DNA of 64,000 nt. Origin: Candidatus Eisenbergiella merdavium (lineage in GTDB: Bacteria; Bacillota; Clostridia; Lachnospirales; Lachnospiraceae). Below, piece after piece: positions 33,365-42,198 of this stretch. The notes below the pieces were generated by a model, which saw only the letters and a list, made by a program, of their open reading frames with translations, was not told where the DNA came from and searched no databases. A program made the position numbers and the translations under genes. The number at the start of each line of letters is the position of its first letter. Position 1 is the first letter of the stretch. The stretch spans positions 39,747 through 103,746 of the forward strand of contig DWWS01000027.1 of assembly GCA_019119595.1 (NCBI GenBank), written 5' to 3'.

Positions 33365-36300
33365 TTAGTTATCTCCGTAGAGAACCTGCAGCTTCTGCAG
33401 ATAATCATATCTTTCCTTAGCGTTCACTTCCGCCTGATCCTGCAGTCTTGCAGCCTTTTCCTTATCCTTCAGAGCAAGGGAAGCATATCTTACCTCGCCG
33501 CCGATGAATTCCTTGAAGTCCTTCGTAGGAGCCTTGCTGTCCACAACGAATTTCTTCTCTGCAGCAGGATTGAAACGGAACATGTGCCAGTATCCGGACT
33601 CAACAGCCAGCTTCTCTTCGGTCTGAGCCTTGCTCATGCCCTTCTTGATACCATGGTTGATACAAGGAGCGTAAGCGATGATCAGGGAAGGTCCCGGATA
33701 AGCCTCAGCCTCTGCGATGGCCTTAACGGTCTGGTTGTAGTCAGCGCCCATTGCGATCTGAGCCACATATACATAACCATAGCTCATTGCGATGCTGGCA
33801 AGATCCTTCTGCTTCACTTCCTTACCGCCCGCGGCAAACTGAGCGACCGCGCCGGTAGGAGTAGCCTTGGAAGCCTGTCCGCCCGTATTGGAGTAAACCT
33901 CGGTATTGAATACCATTACGTTGATATCCTGGCCGCTGGCAAGAACGTGATCCACGCCGCCAAAGCCGATATCATAAGCCCATCCGTCTCCGCCGAAGAT
34001 CCACTGGGATTTCTTGGAAAGGAAGTCTTTATTCTTAACAATGTCCTTGCATACTTCGCAGTCCTGACCTTCCAGAGCCGCAACCAGCTTATCGGTGGCC
34101 GCTCCGTTGGTCACGCCGCTGTTGTAGGTATCCAGGTATTCCTGGCAGGCAGCCTTGACCGCGTCGTCGGAGGTGTTGGCAAGAACGCTTTCCACCTTCT
34201 CCTTCAGTCCGCCTCTCAGAGCGTTCTGAGCCAGCAGCATACCCATACCGAACTCGGCGTTGTCCTCGAACAGGGAGTTGTCCCATGCAGGGCCCTTGCC
34301 CGCGTTGTTCACGGTATAAGGGGTGCTCGGTGAGGAGTTGCCCCAGATGGAGGAGCATCCGGTCGCGTTCGCGATGTACATTCTGTCACCGAAGAGCTGA
34401 GTGATCAGCTTCGCATAAGGGGTCTCGCCGCAGCCTGCGCACGCTCCGGAGAACTCAAGCAGAGGCTGTTTGAACTGAGAGCCCTTAACGGTGGTCTCTT
34501 TGAATTTCTCAAGGATCTCAGGCTTCTCAGGAAGGGAACGTCCGTAGGTGAACAGAGCTTCCTTATCGAGCTGAGTATCAAGAGGCATCATGGTCAGAGC
34601 CTTCTCACCCTTCATGCCGGGACATACATTTGCGCAGGAGCCGCATCCGGTACAGTCAAGAACGGATACGGAAACCGCGAATTTCATGCCGGGCATTCCG
34701 GTCATATTCAGAGCAGTGGTTCCTTCCGGAGCCTTTGCAGCCTCTTCCTCGGTCATTGCAACAGGGCGGATAACCGCATGAGGACATACATAGGAGCAGA
34801 AGTTACACTGGATACACTTCGTAGCATCCCAGGAAGGAACGTTTACGGCGATGCCTCTCTTCTCGTAAGCGGAGCTTCCGGAAGGGGTGGAGCCGTCCAC
34901 ATAATCCTTGAATGCGGATACGGGCAGGGTGTTTCCTTCCTGCGCGCTTACCTTGGTCTGGATGTTGTTGACGAAGTCCACAACGTCCTTTCTTCCCTCG
35001 GTAACAACCGCGTAATCCAGGCCCTCGTCCTCGCAGCTCTTCCAGCTCTCGGGAACCTCAACCTTCACGATTCCCTTCGCGCCTGCGTCGATGGCCGCCC
35101 AGTTCTTCTCAACCACATCCTGGCCCTTGCGTCCGTAGGTAGCCTGTGCGGCGGCCTTCATCAGCTCGTTTGCCTTCTCGGCGGGAATGATTCCGGTCAG
35201 CTCGAAGAAAGCGGACTGCAGGATCGTGTTGATACGGGTCGGTCCCATGCCGGTCTCAATACCGATCTTCACGCCGTCGATGGTGTAGAAGTTGATATTG
35301 TGATCCGCAATGTACTTCTTCATCTGGCCCGGCAGGTGCTTGTCCAGCTCCTCATGCGACCACGCGCAGTTTAAGAGGAAGGTTCCGCCGTCAACCAGCT
35401 CCTGAACCATGTTGTACTTGCGCACATAGGCAGGATTGTGGCAGGCAACGAAATTCGCCTGACGGATCAGGTAGGTGGATTTGATCTTCTTATGTCCGAA
35501 ACGCAGGTGGGACATGGTCACACCGCCGGACTTCTTGGAGTCATAATCAAAGTATGCCTGCGCATACATATCGGTATTGTCGCCGATGATCTTGATGGAG
35601 TTCTTGTTCGCTCCAACCGTACCGTCAGCGCCAAGTCCCCAGAATTTGCAGTTGGTGGTTCCTTCGGGGGTGGTCACCAGCTCCGGCCCAAGCTTCAGGG
35701 ACAGGTTGGTAACGTCGTCTTCGATACCGATGGTGAATTTCTGCTTCTCGTCGTTGTTGTAAACGGCAACGATCTGAGCGGGAGTGGTATCCTTGGAGCC
35801 AAGTCCGTAACGTCCGGTAAAGATCGGAACCGCATCAAACTTGGTGCCCTTGAGAGCAGCGACAACGTCCAGATACAGAGGCTCGCCCTGTGCTCCGGGC
35901 TCCTTGGTCCTGTCAAGAACGGTGATCTTCTTCACGGTCTCAGGGATCGCGTCGATCAGAGCCTGCGCGCTGAAAGGTCTGTACAGACGAACCTTCACAA
36001 CGCCGACCTTCGCGTTCTGGGTGTTTACCAGATAATCGATGGTCTCTTCGATGGTGTCGTTTACGGAACCCATGGCAACGATCACGTGCTCCGCATCGGC
36101 CGCTCCGTAGTAGTTGAACAGCTTGTAGTCCGTACCGATCTTCTCGTTTACCTTGTCCATGTACATCTGAACGATTCCAGGAAGAGCGTCATAGTACGGG
36201 TTGCTCGCCTCTCTTGCCTGGAAGAAGATATCCGGGTTCTGAGCGGAGCCTCTCTGGCAGGGATGGTTGGGGTTCAGCGCATGCTTGCGGAACGCGTCGA

Positions 36301-36898
36301 TCGCATCCAGATCAGCCATCTCCTTCAGATCCTCGTAATCCCAGGTCTCGATCTTCTGGATCTCATGGGAAGTACGGAAGCCATCAAAGAAATTGATGAA
36401 GGGAAGGCTTCCCTTGATCGCAGCAAGGTGTGCCACGGGAGTCAGGTCCATAACCTCCTGCACGCTGCTTTCGCACAGCATCGCGCATCCGGTCTGACGG
36501 CAGGCATATACGTCGGAGTGATCTCCGAAGATGCTCAGCGCGTGGGACGCGATCGCTCTCGCGGAAACGTTGAACACGCCCGGAAGCTGTTCGCCCGCGA
36601 TCTTGTAAAGGTTGGGGATCATCAGAAGCAGACCCTGAGAAGCGGTGTAGGTGGTCGTAAGAGCGCCTGCCGCAAGGGATCCGTGAACGGCGCCTGCCGC
36701 TCCGGCTTCGGACTGCATCTCCGTAATTTTTACGGTCTGTCCGAACATGTTCTTTCTGTCTGCTGTGGCCCATTCATCAGTGGCTTCTGCCATCGGGGAT
36801 GAAGGGGTGATCGGATAGATAGCCGCTACATCGGTAAACGCGTAGGACGCATGAGCCGCTGCATGGTTACCATCCATGGTTTTCATTTTCCTAGCCAT
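33365..36898 (-). CDS. nifJ: Pyruvate:ferredoxin (flavodoxin) oxidoreductase
   Basis: The 1177-aa single-chain enzyme converts pyruvate and CoA to acetyl-CoA, CO2 and reduced ferredoxin. Domains in order: pyrimidine-binding start (DGNHAAAHASYAFTDVAAIYP), middle transketolase-like part, gamma domain, two 4Fe-4S motifs (CIQCNFCSYVCPHAVIRP near 690 and CTGCGSCANVCPG near 745) and the thiamine diphosphate domain with CAGCGETPYAKL near 825 and GDGWAYDIGFGG near 970. Length is normal. The codon use is that of a highly expressed gene. It is divergent from a LysR gene. Confidence 0.97.
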   Translation of the reverse strand: MARKMKTMDGNHAAAHASYAFTDVAAIYPITPSSPMAEATDEWATADRKNMFGQTVKITEMQSEAGAAGAVHGSLAAGALTTTYTASQGLLLMIPNLYKIAGEQLPGVFNVSARAIASHALSIFGDHSDVYACRQTGCAMLCESSVQEVMDLTPVAHLAAIKGSLPFINFFDGFRTSHEIQKIETWDYEDLKEMADLDAIDAFRKHALNPNHPCQRGSAQNPDIFFQAREASNPYYDALPGIVQMYMDKVNEKIGTDYKLFNYYGAADAEHVIVAMGSVNDTIEETIDYLVNTQNAKVGVVKVRLYRPFSAQALIDAIPETVKKITVLDRTKEPGAQGEPLYLDVVAALKGTKFDAVPIFTGRYGLGSKDTTPAQIVAVYNNDEKQKFTIGIEDDVTNLSLKLGPELVTTPEGTTNCKFWGLGADGTVGANKNSIKIIGDNTDMYAQAYFDYDSKKSGGVTMSHLRFGHKKIKSTYLIRQANFVACHNPAYVRKYNMVQELVDGGTFLLNCAWSHEELDKHLPGQMKKYIADHNINFYTIDGVKIGIETGMGPTRINTILQSAFFELTGIIPAEKANELMKAAAQATYGRKGQDVVEKNWAAIDAGAKGIVKVEVPESWKSCEDEGLDYAVVTEGRKDVVDFVNNIQTKVSAQEGNTLPVSAFKDYVDGSTPSGSSAYEKRGIAVNVPSWDATKCIQCNFCSYVCPHAVIRPVAMTEEEAAKAPEGTTALNMTGMPGMKFAVSVSVLDCTGCGSCANVCPGMKGEKALTMMPLDTQLDKEALFTYGRSLPEKPEILEKFKETTVKGSQFKQPLLEFSGACAGCGETPYAKLITQLFGDRMYIANATGCSSIWGNSSPSTPYTVNNAGKGPAWDNSLFEDNAEFGMGMLLAQNALRGGLKEKVESVLANTSDDAVKAACQEYLDTYNSGVTNGAATDKLVAALEGQDCEVCKDIVKNKDFLSKKSQWIFGGDGWAYDIGFGGVDHVLASGQDINVMVFNTEVYSNTGGQASKATPTGAVAQFAAGGKEVKQKDLASIAMSYGYVYVAQIAMGADYNQTVKAIAEAEAYPGPSLIIAYAPCINHGIKKGMSKAQTEEKLAVESGYWHMFRFNPAAEKKFVVDSKAPTKDFKEFIGGEVRYASLALKDKEKAARLQDQAEVNAKERYDYLQKLQVLYGDN

Positions 36899-36925
36899 AA
36901 AAACCTTCCTTTCTTATCCTTAAAG

Positions 36926-37003
36926 ATACTCAATTTTTTCAGCCCTTCAGGTCCCCCCTTAAGAGCTGCAAAAAATTTATCTTATTGATACTCAATATTA
37001 TAC
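36926..37003 (-). promoter_or_regulatory. nifJ promoter region with direct repeats
   Basis: A perfect TATAAT (36998-37003, minus strand) has only a weak -35 (TGCCCA, 37021-37026), suggesting an activator. GATACTCAAT occurs twice in the same direction (36926-36935, 36988-36997), one copy touching the -10 box. They may be operator half-sites. Confidence 0.5.
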
Positions 37004-37069
37004 ATCCTGCACCGTTTTTATGGGCATACCTTTTTTATATGCTTTTCATGTATTTTTTGATATTTTCAC

Positions 37070-37098
37070 TTGCATTTTCGCGCCGGAAAAGCTATGCT
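37070..37098 (+). promoter_or_regulatory. Promoter of the divergent LysR gene
   Basis: TTGCAT (37070-37075) and TATGCT (37093-37098) have a 17-base spacer. Confidence 0.55.
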
Positions 37099-37134
37099 GA
37101 AAGCGGGTTTGCGGGGATTGTCCCCGATCCTGTG

Positions 37135-37159
37135 CATTTTGTATACAATGTACAAAATG
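37135..37159. promoter_or_regulatory. Inverted repeat, likely regulator site
   Basis: CATTTTGTA and TACAAAATG are perfect 9-base arms around 7 bases, within the leader of the LysR gene. It is a good candidate for an autoregulatory site. Confidence 0.6.
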
Positions 37160-37221
37160 AGATACACGTTCAAAAGTCCCGCTCTGCATGGATATGCAGA
37201 AAATGGAAAGGAGCCTGCAAA

Positions 37222-38130
37222 ATGAATCTGAACGTACTGCGTTATGCCATAGAGGTGGAAAAAAGCCGCTCCATCACGGGAGCGGCAAAGCAGCTTTTCA
37301 TCAGCCAGCCCAACTTAAGCCGGGACATCCGGGAGCTGGAGGAGGAGATCGGCTTTTCCATCTTCACCAGAAGCTCCAGGGGGGTCATCCCGACGGACAG
37401 GGGGCGGGAATTCCTCCAGCTCGCAAAAAAAGCCGTGAAGCAGTTCCAGGCGCTGGAGCATTACTGCGCGAGGGAGGAGCACGGGAGCCTCTCCCTGCAG
37501 GTCTGCGTGCCGAAGGCCGGCTATATCCACGCGGCCTTCGCCTCCTTCCTTTCCAGGCAGGCGAAGGGGCGGGCGCTGTCCGTGGATTACCGGGAGGCCG
37601 ACGCCATGGACGCTATCCGGGATGTGTGCCTGCGCAGCGCCTCCCTGGCCATCCTGCGCTTTCCCGACCGGTATGAGCGCTCCCTGCTCTCTCTTTTGAA
37701 AAGAAAGGAGCTCGCCTCGGAGATCATATGCCGCTTCGAGCTTTCCGTGCTCATGTCGGAGCGCCATTCCCTGGCCGCGGCTTCCCTGCTCACCGCCGAT
37801 CTGCTGGAGCAGTCGGTGGAAGTGATCTGCGAGGATACCTCCCTGGCCGATTATCTGAACGAAGCGGCGGAGCCGGAACATTTTCCGAGCAGCATCCGCC
37901 TCCATGAGGGCGGCGGCCTGTGCGGCCTTCTTTCTCACATGACCGCCGCCTTCGCCTTCGCGCCGCCCCTCCCCGAAGCTGTGCTGCGGGAGTATCACCT
38001 GGTTCAGAAAAAATATCAGGGCCCGCCGCGGAAAATGACCGACATGCTCATCTATCCCCAGGACGCCAGGCTGAGCCGGACGGAAAACGCCTTCCTCGAG
38101 GCCGTCAGGCAGGCCGCGCCGGGGCAGTGA
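37222..38130 (+). CDS. LysR-family transcription regulator next to nifJ
   Basis: The 302-aa protein opens with SITGAAKQLFISQPNLSRDI (residues 16-35), a LysR helix-turn-helix, and has the usual effector domain after about residue 90. I chose the ATG at 37222 with AAAGGAG upstream. Being divergent from nifJ, it may control pyruvate oxidoreductase expression. Its last codons run into a tandem DNA repeat. Confidence 0.9.
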   Translation: MNLNVLRYAIEVEKSRSITGAAKQLFISQPNLSRDIRELEEEIGFSIFTRSSRGVIPTDRGREFLQLAKKAVKQFQALEHYCAREEHGSLSLQVCVPKAGYIHAAFASFLSRQAKGRALSVDYREADAMDAIRDVCLRSASLAILRFPDRYERSLLSLLKRKELASEIICRFELSVLMSERHSLAAASLLTADLLEQSVEVICEDTSLADYLNEAAEPEHFPSSIRLHEGGGLCGLLSHMTAAFAFAPPLPEAVLREYHLVQKKYQGPPRKMTDMLIYPQDARLSRTENAFLEAVRQAAPGQ

Positions 38131-38218
38131 GGCTGGCCGGGCCGGGCGATCTGGCTGGCTGCGCCGGGACAATCTGGCTGGCTGCGTCGTAGCATCAGAC
38201 TGGCCGCGCGAGAGCAAT
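38129..38218 (+). repeat. 22-23-bp degenerate tandem repeat after the LysR gene
   Basis: Four units start at about 38129, 38151, 38174 and 38196, with the shared core CTGGCTGGCTGCG. The array begins at the last codons and stop of the LysR gene and ends before a terminator, like the array at 29571-29645. Confidence 0.7.
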
Positions 38219-38274
38219 AAAAAACGGGCGCTGCCAAAAGCCCGGCCTGGGTGCCGGGGCTTTCGGCAGCGCCC
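38217..38274 (-). terminator. Strong terminator of the C_GCAxxG_C_C operon
   Basis: On the minus strand GGGCGCTGCC pairs with GGCAGCGCCC and the inner AAAGCCC with GGGCTTT, followed by six T. It also closes the convergent LysR transcript region. Confidence 0.85.
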
Positions 38275-38314
38275 CATATACTCGCATCTGTTTTGATTTC
38301 GTTTTTTCCGAAAT

Positions 38315-38797
38315 CTACGCTTCCTCCGATCCGGAAAAAAGCTCCGCGAGAAGCTGCGTCTCCACGATCCGGGCAGCGGTTCTGACAATCCCGCTGCAGG
38401 GTCTTGACGCGTAATATTCCGGCGTCCTCTCCTGCGGCTTTGCGCTCTCCTCACGCTCCACGCCCTCCGGCAGGCCGAGAAGCTCCCGGCAGAGGATGGT
38501 GCCGTGCTGACTCTTAAGCGCATCGCTCATCCGGCGCACCAGAGCGTAGGACTCCTCCTTTCCCGCCAGATCCTCCGGGTCGGTGAAGCCCTTTTTCAGG
38601 CCGGAAAGCATGGCCATCGCGGAAACGGTCCCGCAGACCTCCCGCATCCTCCCCACTCCGGCGCTTAAAGGGCCGGATAACTTTAGGGCCGTTTCCCTGC
38701 CTATCCCGAACAGGTCGGCATAGGTGGTAAAAACGGACTGGGCACAGGCATAGCCGGATTCAAACATGTTCACCGCCTCGTCGATTCTGCTTTTCAT
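38315..38797 (-). CDS. C_GCAxxG_C_C family redox protein
   Basis: The 160-aa protein shows the family cysteines: FESGYACAQSVF near 12-23, REVCGTVSAMAMLSGLKKG near 53, ILCRELLG near 100 and RPCSGIVRTAARIVE near 132. The family is thought to be redox-active, function unknown. It follows the SEC-C gene by 4 bases and is co-transcribed with it. Confidence 0.88.
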   Translation of the reverse strand: MKSRIDEAVNMFESGYACAQSVFTTYADLFGIGRETALKLSGPLSAGVGRMREVCGTVSAMAMLSGLKKGFTDPEDLAGKEESYALVRRMSDALKSQHGTILCRELLGLPEGVEREESAKPQERTPEYYASRPCSGIVRTAARIVETQLLAELFSGSEEA

Positions 38798-38801
38798 CGT
38801 C

Positions 38802-39308
38802 TTACTGATTTCTGCCGCAGCATTTCTTGTACTTTTTGCCGCTTCCGCAGGGGCAGGGATCGTTGGGATAAACCTTCTTGTCCTTCACGATGGTGGTGGA
38901 AGACTTCTGCTCCTTGTACAGGGCCTTGCGCGTCTCCTCGTCGTAGATGTCGTTCCACTCCTCCAGCCCATACAGCCAGTCCGCACCGGCGGCGACCATG
39001 TTCTTGTACAGGCGCTCCTTGTCAAAGCCCAGATTTACCTGCGTATCCTCCTCCATCTCCTCGATGGGATTGGCCTCCACCAGGCTGTCGTCGATGCCGT
39101 CCAGAAAGCCCGTCATCGTCATGATATCAACGTCATATTTTTCCGCCAGCTCCTTCACGGTGCCGCGTACCACTTCATCCGGATTCTTCAGAAGCTGCGC
39201 GTAGATCTCCTTTTCCTTTTGAAAATAAGAAGCCCAGAGTCTCTGAAGGTCGCCCTTATTGGCCTTCTCCGAATAAGCCATTGCTCTCCACTGTTCCAGT
39301 AATGCCAT
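38802..39308 (-). CDS. SEC-C motif protein
   Basis: The 168-aa protein is helical and acidic, with the zinc motif [13 protein letters not shown] at its C-terminus (residues 153-165), as in the tail of SecA. The rest matches no function I know. It starts at an ATG with AGGTGAT upstream and leads the two-gene operon with the C_GCAxxG_C_C protein. Confidence 0.85.
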   Translation of the reverse strand: MALLEQWRAMAYSEKANKGDLQRLWASYFQKEKEIYAQLLKNPDEVVRGTVKELAEKYDVDIMTMTGFLDGIDDSLVEANPIEEMEEDTQVNLGFDKERLYKNMVAAGADWLYGLEEWNDIYDEETRKALYKEQKSSTTIVKDKKVYPNDPCPCGSGKKYKKCCGRNQ

Positions 39309-39737
39309 AGTATCACCTCGTTTGAAGCCTGCGTGCAGGCCGTATTTTTTCTTCCCAAGTATATAACAAAATCACGGCAAAGTCCATAAAAGTTTCATTT
39401 CGCATGTATAAAAACGGCAGAGCGGGGAATTCTGTTAATATCATCAAAAACCCCCTCCTTTGATGATAAAATAAAAAAGGCCGGGATACCCTTGCAGATG
39501 TTCCGGCGACAAATCCCCCCTAAATCAGAATCCCGTCTGCAGCAGGAGTGCTGCAGGCGGGATTTTGATTTTGATGAAGCTTCCCTTTTAGAAATTGCTT
39601 TTTTGCGATTTTGCTGTATGATGGAGGCAGAGGGTAACGGCCTTGCCTGTCGGACAGACCGGACGGTTTACGTTGGCGGATGAGAAAGCCGTGGGCTGTT
39701 TCACAGGCCGGCAAAAACGATCACTGGAGAGAGGGCA
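39309..39737. other. 429-base intergenic region with hairpins and a promoter
   Basis: No gene is seen. It holds a perfect ATCATCAAA/TTTGATGAT hairpin at about 39440-39467 and a terminator-like hairpin at 39529-39566 (AATCCCG-CTGCAGCA with TGCTGCAG-CGGGATT then T-rich). A promoter for the downstream resistance gene follows. Confidence 0.5.
39595..39622 (+). promoter_or_regulatory. Promoter of the adenylyltransferase gene
   Basis: TTGCTT (39595-39600) and TATGAT (39617-39622) are 16 bases apart, about 115 bases before the start codon. Confidence 0.5.
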
Positions 39738-40604
39738 ATGAGATCAGAAAAACAGGTTTATGATACCATACTGAATTTTGCGGCCATGGAGGAACGTATC
39801 CGCGTGGTTACGCTGGAGGGTTCCAGAACAAACAGCAATATTCCTCCGGATGATTTTCAGGATTATGATATCACCTTTTTTGTTACGGATATGCAGGGCT
39901 TCATCCATGACGACGGCTGGCTGAATGTGTTCGGCGAGAGACTGATCCTTCAAAAGCCTGAAGATATGGAGCTGTTTCCAGCGGTAGAAAAGGGATATTC
40001 CTATCTGATGCTGTTCACAGATGATGTCAAAATAGATTTGACTCTGCTTCCGCTGGACCTGCTGGACGAGTATTTCACATGGGATAAGCTGGTGAAATTA
40101 CTGCTGGATAAGGATAACCGCATTAAACATCCTCCGGTGCCGACGGATCAGGACTACCATTTGAAGAGGCCCACAGAAAGAATGTTTGACGACTGCTGCA
40201 ATGAATTCTGGAATACTGCAACATATGTCGTAAAGGGTCTGTGCCGCCGAGAAATCCTTTTTGCCATTGACCATCTTAATGATATCGTGCGAAAAGAACT
40301 GCTTCGCATGATATCCTGGTTGGTCGGTATGGAACAGGGCTTTGATCTCAGTCTGGGGAAAAACTATAAATTTCTCAGGCGGTATGTTTCGGAAGGGCTG
40401 TGGAAACGGCTCATGTCCACCTACCAAATGGATTCCTATTCCCATATGTGGGAATCCTTGGAGGAATGTATGGCGTTATTCCGGGAGGTTTCGAAAGATG
40501 CAGCCCGCCGCCTGGATTATCAATATCCTCCATACGATGGAAAGATCAGCAATTATGTCATGCGGCAAAAGGAAAAATATGGCGTAAAGGACGAGGCTCA
40601 ATAA
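39738..40604 (+). CDS. Aminoglycoside 6-adenylyltransferase (ANT(6)/AadE-AadK type)
   Basis: The 288-aa enzyme transfers AMP to streptomycin-type aminoglycosides. The nucleotidyltransferase motif is VTLEGSRTNSNIP then DDFQDYDITFFVTD (residues 23-52), with the second acidic block VKIDLTLLPLD near 95. Length fits the family. GGAGAGAGGGCA precedes the ATG. It stands alone between terminators, with no mobile-element gene beside it, so it is probably a resident chromosomal gene. Actual resistance depends on expression. Confidence 0.9.
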   Translation: MRSEKQVYDTILNFAAMEERIRVVTLEGSRTNSNIPPDDFQDYDITFFVTDMQGFIHDDGWLNVFGERLILQKPEDMELFPAVEKGYSYLMLFTDDVKIDLTLLPLDLLDEYFTWDKLVKLLLDKDNRIKHPPVPTDQDYHLKRPTERMFDDCCNEFWNTATYVVKGLCRREILFAIDHLNDIVRKELLRMISWLVGMEQGFDLSLGKNYKFLRRYVSEGLWKRLMSTYQMDSYSHMWESLEECMALFREVSKDAARRLDYQYPPYDGKISNYVMRQKEKYGVKDEAQ

Positions 40605-40634
40605 ACATATGCGCAGGAAAGCCAGCCAGGAGTG

Positions 40635-40673
40635 AAACGGGCGGGAAGCCCTCCATAACTTCCCGTCCGTTTC
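40635..40673. terminator. Bidirectional terminator
   Basis: GAAACGG-CGGGAAG pairs with CTTCCCG-CCGTTTC between two convergent genes. T runs are short on both sides. Confidence 0.65.
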
Positions 40674-40703
40674 ATTCCCGGCAGCTTCCCGCTGTTTTGC
40701 GTT

Positions 40704-42029
40704 TTATCCCTTAACCTGTACGTCCTCACAGTCCTCCAGGATCTGCTTTTTTCGGATCACGCCGCTTAAAGAGCCGTCCACGCGAAGGCGGCCGGAAACG
40801 GTCAGTCCGTTCACGCTTCTGGCATACACGCAGGGAATCTCGTGCTCATAAACGTCCCGCTGTGAGGGCTGCTCGTCAAACACGCCCGGGGTATGCGGGC
40901 CCTGCTGTGTCCACAGGATGTCCATGCTTTCCAGGCGGATATCCTCAATCGGGGCGTAGGACTCTCCGCCCAGAAAGATGCAGGACTCCGATCTGAGGCG
41001 GATGTGATCCATGACCACGTTGCTGATCTTTCCGGGGATCCGGTCGCTTCCCCGTCTTTTTGTGGAGGAGAAAAAGACAGGCTCCCCCTTCCCCCACCAT
41101 CTGGGCGCGCCGGGGCCGGGGGTGACGCCGTCCGCATAGCGTCTGGTATTTCCCGTCACATGGTGGATGGTGATGTCTGAAATAGTCCCGCCGTCCCTGG
41201 ACCAGATGCTCACGGCGCGGGAGCAGTCCCACACCACGCAGTCGCTTAAGACGATGTTTCGGATGTTTCCCCAGGTTTCCGTACCGATCTTCAGGGCGGA
41301 ATCACGGGAATGCATGGTGCAGCCCTGGATCACGATGTTCTCGCAGTCGCCGTATTTTTCATGCATGGGCCCGGTGGCCTTGACCACGATGGCGTCGTCG
41401 CCGGATTCGATGATGCAGCCCCGGATCACCACGTTCTTGCAGCAGTCCGGATCGACGCCGTCGTTGTTGGGGCCCCGGTCGTCGTTGAGGATCCGGATGC
41501 CGTCCACCAGCACGTTCCTGCAGCCGGCCATGTGCAGGGTCCAGAAGGCGGCGTCATAAAAGGTAACGTCCCGCACGGTCAGATTTTCCACATCCTCCAG
41601 GTAGGTGGTGCGGGGACGGAAGCCCTTCACGAACAGGGGGCACTCGTGGAAGCCGTTGTCCACGTCGCCGTCGTAAAATACCTCCCGTCCTCTGCCGTCG
41701 ATCTTTCCATAGCCGGAGATGACGATGTTTTTCTCATGACGGGCGAACAGGAAGCAGCCGCCGTCCATGCCGTCCATCCCCTCGCCCTCAAACTCCCTGG
41801 CGAAGTCGATCATGTCCTCCTTTTCCAGAGTGGATACAAGCTCCGCCCCGTTTTCCAGATGAAGCTCCACGTTTGAACACAGGCGGATGCCGCCGGACAG
41901 ATATTTTCCCGCCGGGACCACCACCCTTCCGCCGGTTTTGCTGCAGGCGTCCACCGCCGCCTGAATAGCCTGCGTACATTTTTTTATGCCGTCGCCAACG
42001 GCGCCATAATCCAGAATGCTGTAATCCAT
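40704..42029 (-). CDS. GH28 polygalacturonase-like enzyme
   Basis: The 441-aa beta-helix protein hydrolyses pectic chains. Catalytic blocks: PNNDGVDPD near 189 and SGDDAIVVK near 210 supply the three Asp; the usual Gly-His-Gly block is replaced by RDSALKIGTE near 241. The start YGAVGDGIKKCTQAIQAAVD near 8 is typical of the family. No signal peptide is seen, so it may act on oligosaccharides inside the cell, in line with the GH105 enzyme at 9.5-10.6 kb. GGAAG-type ribosome site precedes the ATG. Confidence 0.9.
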   Translation of the reverse strand: MDYSILDYGAVGDGIKKCTQAIQAAVDACSKTGGRVVVPAGKYLSGGIRLCSNVELHLENGAELVSTLEKEDMIDFAREFEGEGMDGMDGGCFLFARHEKNIVISGYGKIDGRGREVFYDGDVDNGFHECPLFVKGFRPRTTYLEDVENLTVRDVTFYDAAFWTLHMAGCRNVLVDGIRILNDDRGPNNDGVDPDCCKNVVIRGCIIESGDDAIVVKATGPMHEKYGDCENIVIQGCTMHSRDSALKIGTETWGNIRNIVLSDCVVWDCSRAVSIWSRDGGTISDITIHHVTGNTRRYADGVTPGPGAPRWWGKGEPVFFSSTKRRGSDRIPGKISNVVMDHIRLRSESCIFLGGESYAPIEDIRLESMDILWTQQGPHTPGVFDEQPSQRDVYEHEIPCVYARSVNGLTVSGRLRVDGSLSGVIRKKQILEDCEDVQVKG

Positions 42030-42198
42030 AATACTGGCTTCCTTCCCGTTTCTTTCTCTTAATCTGCATGACTTATCCGTGTTTCGCGCTTTTCCGCCTG
42101 CTTTCCTGCTCCTGCTCCCCTTTCTCCCTGAGGCACCCTCTTTTCGTTCCAGGGTGCCACGAAGCGCTGGCGGCGAAAGACGCGCCCGGCAAGCAGGC

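Noticed and set aside
39738..40604. Resistance gene as part of a transposon
   Set aside because: No transposase, terminal repeats or integron parts flank it within the window.
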